From positions 1 to 11,005 of the forward strand of contig JAHWKP010000043.1 in the NCBI GenBank assembly GCA_019347775.1: a stretch of DNA of 11,005 bases, in the 5' to 3' direction. This document shows positions 6,483 through 11,005 of this stretch, in pieces. Below the pieces are notes generated by a model that had not been told where the DNA came from, ran no database searches, and saw only the letters and a program-made list of their open reading frames with translations. The translations under genes were made by a program, and so were the position numbers. Within the stretch, counting starts at the first letter, position 1; the number at the start of each line of letters is the position of its first letter. The stretch is from Actinomycetota bacterium. GTDB lineage: Bacteria > Actinomycetota > Acidimicrobiia > Acidimicrobiales > JAHWKP01.

Positions 6483-6995
6483 TCACAGCGGCTTGTCTGG
6501 GCCTCCGCAGGCCGACCAGAGACCTCGGCTGGCATCTCGGGCTTCGGCTGCGGCCTCGACGAAAGCATCCGCGAAGGCGACGTTCGGGGGGATGGTCAGC
6601 GGCGCGGCGAAACCGCGTCGGGCCATCTCGAGATTGACATGAAGGTCGTCATCGACCCGGTAGACGTACGCCAGTAGGCGTCCGTATCGGTCGCGGGGTT
6701 CGGCGTCGATCTCCAGCCGCACTGTTGTGTCGAGCGGAAGCAGCCGCCCCATCTCGGCTGATGCCTCCTTTCCGAAGCACTCGCGCAAGCCGCCCCGCCC
6801 GTGGACCTCGGGGGTGTCTATACCGATAAGCCGCACCTTCTCCTCGGGACCGGTGTTGAGCTGGACTCGGATGGTGTCGCCGTCGGTGATGTTGGTGACC
6901 CGCCCCTCGTCAGGCGGCCCATCGGTCGCTGAATCACCACAGCCGGCCAGCGCCAGGGCGAAGGCGAAGACGATCAGTCGCGGGATCCGGCGCAT
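6483..6995 (-). CDS. Staphylococcal-nuclease-like (SNase) lipoprotein
   Basis: From ATG 6995 the 170-residue protein starts MRRIPRLIVFAFALALAGC, a lipoprotein signal peptide with lipobox L-A-G-C19, so the enzyme should be anchored outside the membrane. The SNase OB-fold follows (residues ~32-160) with all key residues: D40 (TDGDTIRV, metal), R55, D60 and E63 (VRLIGIDTPE), and R106 (DRYGRLLAYVY). These match D21, R35, D40, E43 and R87 of staphylococcal nuclease, so Ca2+-dependent phosphodiesterase activity on DNA/RNA is expected. C73 and C163 could form a disulfide. A TTG at 7037 would add 14 residues ahead of the signal, so I rejected it; AGGA lies 8 nt before ATG 6995. It is convergent with the SCP2-like gene (33 nt apart). 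Confidence 0.9.
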   Translation of the reverse strand: MRRIPRLIVFAFALALAGCGDSATDGPPDEGRVTNITDGDTIRVQLNTGPEEKVRLIGIDTPEVHGRGGLRECFGKEASAEMGRLLPLDTTVRLEIDAEPRDRYGRLLAYVYRVDDDLHVNLEMARRGFAAPLTIPPNVAFADAFVEAAAEARDASRGLWSACGGPDKPL

Positions 6996-7016
6996 CGATC
7001 CATCCTGGCTGCCGCC

Positions 7017-7038
7017 GGTGACAGGAGGAAGAGTCACC
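7017..7038. repeat. Short inverted repeat upstream of the SNase gene
   Basis: GGTGAC (7017-7022) and GTCACC (7033-7038) are perfect 6-nt inverted arms separated by 10 nt, 22-43 nt upstream of ATG 6995. The position would suit an operator or a 5'-leader hairpin, but six paired bases can arise by chance in DNA this rich in GC. Confidence 0.3.
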
Positions 7039-7071
7039 CCGGGACAGGCTCAGGCCGACGGCTGATGTGTA

Positions 7072-7087
7072 GCGCGGCTAGCCGCGC
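7072..7087 (-). terminator. 16-bp perfect palindrome at the end of the DUF2089 gene
   Basis: GCGCGGCTAGCCGCGC is a perfect palindrome that can form a 6-bp GC stem with a CTAG loop and includes the TAG stop of the DUF2089 gene. It sits where a terminator for the two-gene minus-strand unit would be. No T-tract follows on the minus strand, so it may instead be an mRNA-stabilising hairpin or protein site. Function is inferred from position only. Confidence 0.4.
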
Positions 7088-7458
7088 AAGGCCTCCTCAG
7101 CCTGGTCGATGTCCATCTCGCCCTTGGCCAGTGCCTCGAGCACCTTTTCCCGATCGGCCGCACGCCGATCGCGGTCGCTCGCGCCCACTGGCTCCACGCC
7201 CAGGCTCTCGAGCATGGCGTCGACCCGGGCACGGGCGGTGGGGTAGCTCACCCCGAGGTGGCGCTCGACTTCTTTGATGTTGCCCCGCGAGGCGAGAAAG
7301 ACCCACAAGATTTCACGATCCTCGACACCGAGCCCGCAGAAGGCGCACCCAGCGAAGGCCCCGGAGAGCTCGGTGCCGCACTCGTCACAACCCAGGCGCG
7401 TGATGGCCAGCCGGTCACCGCAGACGGGGCAGTTCTGGGGCGGTTGACGGTCGGCCAT
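7078..7458 (-). CDS. DUF2089 zinc-ribbon / helix-turn-helix protein
   Basis: The 126-residue protein has Cys pairs at 10-13 (CPVC), 24-27 (CDEC) and 38-41 (CAFC), predicting a zinc ribbon, with the third pair an extra feature. Residues ~48-84 (REILWVFLASRGNIKEVERH then LGVSYPTARARVDAMLESLG) are the DUF2089 helix-turn-helix, which looks like a DNA-binding domain ('RGN-KEVER-LG-SYPT'). A short acidic helical pair, REKVLEALAKGEMDIDQAEE (103-122), closes the protein and resembles the N-terminus of the gene before it. The ATG abuts that gene's TAG stop with no gap, and Shine-Dalgarno is weak, indicating translation by coupling. Family function is not established; a transcription regulator, perhaps of its own operon, is inferred. 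Confidence 0.88.
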   Translation of the reverse strand: MADRQPPQNCPVCGDRLAITRLGCDECGTELSGAFAGCAFCGLGVEDREILWVFLASRGNIKEVERHLGVSYPTARARVDAMLESLGVEPVGASDRDRRAADREKVLEALAKGEMDIDQAEEALRG

Positions 7459-8466
7459 CTACAGATTCTGCTCGTTCACGACCACCGTGGCTGAGCCGAC
7501 GTTGACCTCCATGGCCAGAGTCCCGGCGCCATCGCCGATCGTCGCTTCGTGTTCTGAGCCCAGCAGACCCCCGGCGCGGGTTTCGGCGCCGGGCAGGTTC
7601 ACCCGGCTCAACTCGGCCCGGGCGGTCACCCGCACGCTCGATCCGGGATCCAGCCGCAGGTCGACCTTGCCGGCGTTGCATTCGATCCGAGAGTCGCCCT
7701 CGTCGAGGCGCCCGGTGGCCTCGAACTTGCCCGCGTTCACCCGGACGTCGAGCGGAGCGGAGAACCCCTTGACCTGGAGGCTGGCCGCATCTGCCTCCGC
7801 AGTGATCGGCGCGGACACGCCTTTCACCGACATGGCACCGGCCTTGATCCCGATTTCGAGCGGGAGGTTCGGATTGACCCGGACCTTCAACGCCGGCGTG
7901 CGCCTGGAGCCGGAGCCGGCCCGGCCCCGGCCGCCGGAGAAGGCCTCGGCGAATCCAGCAGGAAAGCCGCTCGGGAACCCGCCCGGGAAGCTGCCGGGGA
8001 ATCCGCTTACCCGGACGCGTCGTCGTGACCGACCACGAAAGTCCCTCGACGAGCCCACGGGCTCCCGGTCGCGGTCTTCGGTCTCGTCGTCTCCGTCGCC
8101 CCAGCTCCAGTTCCAGCGCCAACCGGGTTGCGACCACGCCACTTCGGGCCCCTCGCCTTCGATGATCAGCAGGTCCCCCTCGCGCCGAGCGTCGTGGGGC
8201 CCTTCGGCGACGGCCTCCTTCACATTGGGGTCACCGGTGATCTCGATCAGGCGCACCGATCCGACGATGCGGATGCGGGCTGCCGGCGCACCGGGGGGGA
8301 GGCCCCTGTCCCCCCCGGTGGCGGTCTGGGACGGGGAGCCGGAGCCCCCCGAGCGATCCTGCGGGGAGGATTGGTCGAGGCTCGAGAGCCGCTCGGCTGC
8401 TTCCTCGGGGCTCAAAGTGCCTTCGGCGACTTGGGACAGTATGGATCTGCGTTCGGCGTCGGACAT
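7459..8466 (-). CDS. DUF4097-like beta-repeat protein with N-terminal SHOCT-like module
   Basis: This 335-residue protein has no signal peptide or membrane helix. Residues 6-30 (RRSILSQVAEGTLSPEEAAE...) are a SHOCT-like two-helix module. A Pro/Ser/Gly-rich linker follows, then a beta segment (62-115), an aromatic and acidic stretch (SQPGWRWNWSWGDGDDE), an Arg-rich patch (RGRSRRRVRV) and the low-complexity run FPGSFPGGFPSGFPAGF (156-172). The C-terminal ~140 residues are short beta repeats of DUF4097/adhesin-like type, with two near-identical units VKGVSAPI and VKGFSAPL and two NAGK turns. Such proteins are common beside regulators in Gram-positive bacteria, but their role is unclear. The gene has its own promoter (8473-8501) with the predicted transcription start at the ATG and no leader. 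Downstream is the DUF2089 gene. Function unknown. Confidence 0.8.
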   Translation of the reverse strand: MSDAERRSILSQVAEGTLSPEEAAERLSSLDQSSPQDRSGGSGSPSQTATGGDRGLPPGAPAARIRIVGSVRLIEITGDPNVKEAVAEGPHDARREGDLLIIEGEGPEVAWSQPGWRWNWSWGDGDDETEDRDREPVGSSRDFRGRSRRRVRVSGFPGSFPGGFPSGFPAGFAEAFSGGRGRAGSGSRRTPALKVRVNPNLPLEIGIKAGAMSVKGVSAPITAEADAASLQVKGFSAPLDVRVNAGKFEATGRLDEGDSRIECNAGKVDLRLDPGSSVRVTARAELSRVNLPGAETRAGGLLGSEHEATIGDGAGTLAMEVNVGSATVVVNEQNL

Positions 8467-8472
8467 ACCAAA

Positions 8473-8501
8473 AAGCTAAGCGCTAGTTAGCTAAATGTCA
8501 A
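8473..8501 (-). promoter_or_regulatory. Sigma-70-type promoter TTGACA-17-TAGCTT, predicted leaderless start
   Basis: Read on the minus strand, TTGACA (8501-8496) is a perfect -35 box, separated by exactly 17 nt from TAGCTT (8478-8473), which fits TAnnnT. The A of ATG 8466 is 7 nt past the -10 box, the normal initiation distance, so the mRNA should start at the initiation codon. The region is AT-rich compared with its neighbours. ACTTGAC, which includes most of the -35, is repeated 24 nt further upstream (8527-8521). Confidence 0.65.
8474..8492. promoter_or_regulatory. Inverted-repeat operator candidate over the promoter spacer and -10 box
   Basis: AGCTAA (8474-8479) and TTAGCT (8487-8492) are perfect inverted arms around the 7-nt spacer GCGCTAG. 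The element covers the -10 box and much of the spacer of the DUF4097-like gene promoter, where a bound dimer would block RNA polymerase. The co-transcribed HTH protein (DUF2089) is an obvious but unproven binder. Confidence 0.45.
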
Positions 8502-8521
8502 GTAGTGCTCACAAATGGGCG

Positions 8522-9595
8522 TCAAGTGTCCTCAGGACCTATACGTACGATCCGGTCGTCGCCCGGTCTCGGGTCGCCGCGCCCATCGCGGTTGGAGGTC
8601 GCCAGATAGAGGGCGCCGTCGGGCCCGACAACGACATCTCGGAGACGGCCGTAGCCGCCGGCGAAGAGCTGCTCCTGGCCGAGAACCGCTTCCGATTCGG
8701 GGGCGAGGTCGAGGCGGTAAAGGGCCGAGCCCCGCAGCGTGGCGAAGAGCAGGTCGCCCTTCCACTGCGGGATCAGATCGTCGTCGTAGACGGCACACCC
8801 CGCGGGCGCAACGGCCGGGGTGTAGTTGACGATCCCGGTGCCGCTCGAATCAGGCCACCCGTAATCGGCGCCCTCCTCCAAAGCGTTCACCTCGTCACCA
8901 CCGGTCGGGCCGTGCTCGGTTGAGAAGAGTTTGCCGCTCGGCGAAAAGCAGAGGCCTTGGGGGTTGCGGTGGCCGGTCGTGAAGACCTCGTGCTCACCGC
9001 TGTTCGGATCGATGCGCAGCACCTTTCCGTTGAGGCCCTCCCGCCTCGCCCGCTCCGCATTTCCTGCATCTCCTGTGGTGGCGTAGAGCATGTCGTCGGG
9101 CCCGAATATCAGCCGGCCGCCATCGTGATTGGTTCCTGCGACGATCCCGTCGACCAGCACCGTCTGCGACCCGCCGTCGTCCAGACGAACGATCCGGTTC
9201 TCGCGTTCCGCCGTGTACATGACGAAGCGTCGGCCCGCTTCGTCGATAGCGAGGCCCATGAGGCCCGCTTCGCCGGTTTCGACGACACCATCTACCTGGA
9301 GCGAGTCCACTCGGCGAAATTGAGTTCCCTCCGCGGTTGGGTCCATCCTCGTCAACCTCCCGCTTCGTTCGGTGAAGTGAAGCGACCCGTCTGGCGTGAA
9401 GGCGATCGCCCACACCGTGTCGAGATCCGTGGCGATGTCGTGAGTGGCCAGTTGTACGGGTTCGGCCGGCTCCACCGGCGGCTCCACCGGCGTAGCCGGA
9501 CCTTCGGTCGTCTCCGTGGACTCAGGAGCTGGCGCGTCGGGGGAGCACGCCGCGAGCACGACGAATAGCGGCGCCCAGACGGAACGGCGCCTCAC
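8522..9595 (-). CDS. PQQ-type soluble aldose/glucose dehydrogenase-like lipoprotein
   Basis: From GTG 9595 this 357-residue protein starts MRRRSVWAPLFVVLAAC, a lipoprotein signal with C17, followed by a Pro/Glu/Thr-rich tether (18-~45) and a six-bladed beta-propeller of the GSDH/L-sorbosone dehydrogenase family. Propeller motifs include VWAIAFTPDGSLHFTERSGR, GLMGLAIDEAGR, GTNHDGGRLIFGPDDMLYAT (H157, equivalent to the catalytic His of glucose dehydrogenase), GHRNPQGLCFSPSGKLFSTE (R210, PQQ-binding Arg) and EHGPTGGDEVN. It probably oxidises sugars outside the membrane with PQQ and passes electrons to an unknown acceptor. The GTG overlaps the TGA of the TPR gene by 4 nt; a TTG at 9631 would add 12 Arg-rich residues before the signal, so I rejected it. 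No PQQ synthesis gene is in view. Confidence 0.88.
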   Translation of the reverse strand: MRRRSVWAPLFVVLAACSPDAPAPESTETTEGPATPVEPPVEPAEPVQLATHDIATDLDTVWAIAFTPDGSLHFTERSGRLTRMDPTAEGTQFRRVDSLQVDGVVETGEAGLMGLAIDEAGRRFVMYTAERENRIVRLDDGGSQTVLVDGIVAGTNHDGGRLIFGPDDMLYATTGDAGNAERARREGLNGKVLRIDPNSGEHEVFTTGHRNPQGLCFSPSGKLFSTEHGPTGGDEVNALEEGADYGWPDSSGTGIVNYTPAVAPAGCAVYDDDLIPQWKGDLLFATLRGSALYRLDLAPESEAVLGQEQLFAGGYGRLRDVVVGPDGALYLATSNRDGRGDPRPGDDRIVRIGPEDT

Positions 9596-11005
9596 CGCAG
9601 GCCGGCGGCGAGTCGCAGTGCCGTCGTCCAACCCGCGCCGTCGAGACCGAGCGCCTGCAAGCGCGCCTGCGCTTCGTCGAGCACCGCGCCGGCCTCAGGG
9701 TCTCCCGCCGCCTCCAGGCCGATGGCCTTGCCGAGCCGGGCCACTGCTTGCATCACGATGTCGCTCGTGCCGTCGGCGACCTGGACGGCGACATCGAGCT
9801 GGTGGCAATCGCCTGCCAAGCCGGCGGCAAGACCCGCCACTATCTGGTCAAAGTAAGTTCCGTTGCTCACCGGCGCTTCCGGTTCGCCAACCGCGGCGAC
9901 CGTGCTGGTGGCGGTCTCTCGACTAGCGGCTTGGGCGAGGGCGAGCCAGGCAGCGGTGTTAGGGCGCACCTCGTCGGATCTGCCGGCGGCCTCTTCGAGA
10001 TAGGCACAGGCCCGGTCCGCGTCGCCCGACATCAGCGCGGCCGCGCCCGCGAGCACCAGCCTTTCCGGCTCTCCGACCTCGTCGACCGGGTCGTCCAGGT
10101 TCTGTGTGGCGATAGCCGCGGTCCGCGCCGCACGCTCGGCGTCGCCGACGTGGACGGCGGCGGTTCCGTCCAGCAGCGCCGCGAAGACTTCGCCACCGGC
10201 GTAGCTGGTTCGCCGGCTCTGGGCCCATGCCTCCTCGAACAAGGCCCGTGCCTCGATGTGCCGGCCCGCAGCCACGAGCGCGCGGGATAGCGGACCGATG
10301 GCCCGCATCTCGTTCACCGGGTCATCGAGCTTGCGGAAGATCTCGCGTGCTTCTTCGCCAAGCGGAATAGCTCCCAGCGGATGCCCCTTCCACAGCCGCA
10401 CCGCGGCGAGCAGCATGATGACCATGCCAGCGGCCCAGTCGTCGCCCGACTGCCGAGCTTCGTCGACGACGGCAGAGGCCAGGTTCTCGGCCGCGTCGAG
10501 GTCGCCTTGCTGGTACCGAAGCCATGCCCGCAGCCCGGTGACCCAGCTGAGTCCTCCCCAGTCGCCGATGTCGGTGAACGCCTCTTGCGAGGCATCGAGG
10601 CGACGTTCGCAGTCTTGAGCATGGCCCGATGAAAACGACGCCCATGCAAGTGCCTGCAGCGCCCATGCCTCACCCCGTCGGTCGCCTGCCTCGCGGAAGG
10701 CCTCCAAGGCGGCCCTGATGTCGTCGGCCGCCTCGGTCGCCCTTCCCTGTAGAACGCGCGTCATGCCGCGCAGGCGCAGCGTCTCCGCTTCCTCGAGCTT
10801 CTCGCCGAGCGGGCGCCACGCCTCCAAGGCCCGGGAGAGCGTCTCGATCGAACGACCGAACTTGCTCTCCTTTTGCTCGATGTCGCCGAGGATCGTCAGC
10901 GCCCGAGCCATGCGCTCGGGCGAGGCCGCCCGTTCGCCCGAGGCGCCGAGAACCGCCTCGACGTCCTCACGGGCCCCGTTGAGATCACGCAAGGCGGCTC
11001 GGGCT
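9592..11005 (-). CDS. TPR-repeat protein, C-terminal ~470 residues (5' end outside window)
   Basis: The reading frame is open to the right edge, so the N-terminal part is missing. The visible part is helical throughout with degenerate tetratricopeptide repeats: canonical A-x-x-x-L-G-x-I-x-x-x-x-x-x-x-x-A-I-x-x-x-x-x-A-L pairs occur in ALTILGDIEQKESKFGRSIE and in GEAWALQALAWASFSSGHAQ, later DGTAAVHVGDAERAARTAAI and LAGAAALMSGDADRACAYLE. Such long TPR tails in actinobacteria often follow an adenylate/guanylate-cyclase or LuxR/AAA-type regulator head, which would lie to the right of the window; this is inference. It contributes a protein-interaction scaffold. The stop overlaps the GTG of the sugar dehydrogenase lipoprotein by 4 nt, suggesting a shared transcript. 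Confidence 0.8.
   Translation of the reverse strand, partial: ARAALRDLNGAREDVEAVLGASGERAASPERMARALTILGDIEQKESKFGRSIETLSRALEAWRPLGEKLEEAETLRLRGMTRVLQGRATEAADDIRAALEAFREAGDRRGEAWALQALAWASFSSGHAQDCERRLDASQEAFTDIGDWGGLSWVTGLRAWLRYQQGDLDAAENLASAVVDEARQSGDDWAAGMVIMLLAAVRLWKGHPLGAIPLGEEAREIFRKLDDPVNEMRAIGPLSRALVAAGRHIEARALFEEAWAQSRRTSYAGGEVFAALLDGTAAVHVGDAERAARTAAIATQNLDDPVDEVGEPERLVLAGAAALMSGDADRACAYLEEAAGRSDEVRPNTAAWLALAQAASRETATSTVAAVGEPEAPVSNGTYFDQIVAGLAAGLAGDCHQLDVAVQVADGTSDIVMQAVARLGKAIGLEAAGDPEAGAVLDEAQARLQALGLDGAGWTTALRLAAGLR

Noticed and set aside
7487..8479. 330-codon plus-strand frame opposite the DUF4097-like gene
   Set aside because: Ser/Pro/Arg-rich with no motif. The minus-strand frame has a consensus promoter, a SHOCT-like start and a coupled downstream gene.
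9748..10290. 180-codon plus-strand frame opposite the TPR gene
   Set aside because: No recognisable domain; the minus strand carries TPR repeats throughout.
1..11005. tRNA, rRNA, CRISPR, insertion sequence or phage signals
   Set aside because: I scanned for cloverleaf ends, regularly spaced repeats, transposase or integrase motifs and terminal inverted repeats and saw none; nearly all bases are accounted for by coding genes of uniform composition.

Overview
The window is high-GC bacterial DNA with dense, overlapping genes, frequent GTG starts and several genes that appear to lack a Shine-Dalgarno sequence (leaderless style). A mycothiol S-conjugate amidase-like gene, the acyl-CoA dehydrogenases and the SCP2-domain protein point to an actinobacterium (Actinomycetota), plausibly an Acidimicrobiia-type or uncultured lineage. 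The phylum is inference from gene content; the class is only a guess. No rRNA, tRNA, CRISPR array, insertion sequence or phage gene is visible.

Plus-strand block (1-6449): the 3' end of an acyl-CoA dehydrogenase of the ACAD10/11-like type overlaps a pterin-4a-carbinolamine dehydratase-like gene by 4 nt. Next comes a two-gene cation-transport cassette: a duplicated MgtE/SLC41-type membrane domain with no cytoplasmic domains, coupled by a GTGA overlap to a soluble protein built as PhoU-TrkA_C-PhoU-TrkA_C. A hemerythrin (HHE) protein with a C-terminal SAP/Rho_N-like tail follows. Then come a complete acyl-CoA dehydrogenase, a mycothiol-conjugate-amidase (PIG-L family) gene whose zinc motif lies upstream of any ATG/GTG/TTG, and a 128-residue SCP2-like lipid carrier. 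The last three overlap one another and look like one transcription unit.

Minus-strand block (11005-6483), convergent with the first: a large TPR protein (its N-terminal part lies outside the window) overlaps by 4 nt a PQQ-type sugar dehydrogenase lipoprotein. Next is a two-gene unit: a DUF4097-like beta-repeat protein with an N-terminal SHOCT-like helix pair, then a DUF2089 zinc-ribbon/HTH protein starting directly after its stop. This unit has the best promoter in the window (TTGACA-17-TAGCTT), placed so that the transcript should start at the ATG, and an inverted repeat covers the spacer and -10 box. A 16-bp perfect palindrome sits at the unit's end. The last minus-strand gene is a secreted staphylococcal-nuclease-like lipoprotein.

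Most promising for follow-up: the MgtE-like/PhoU-TrkA_C pair as a poorly characterised regulated cation transporter; the DUF4097-like/DUF2089 pair sharing related helical modules under a candidate autoregulatory operator; and the CTG start proposed for the mycothiol amidase. All gaps between genes are under 100 bases.
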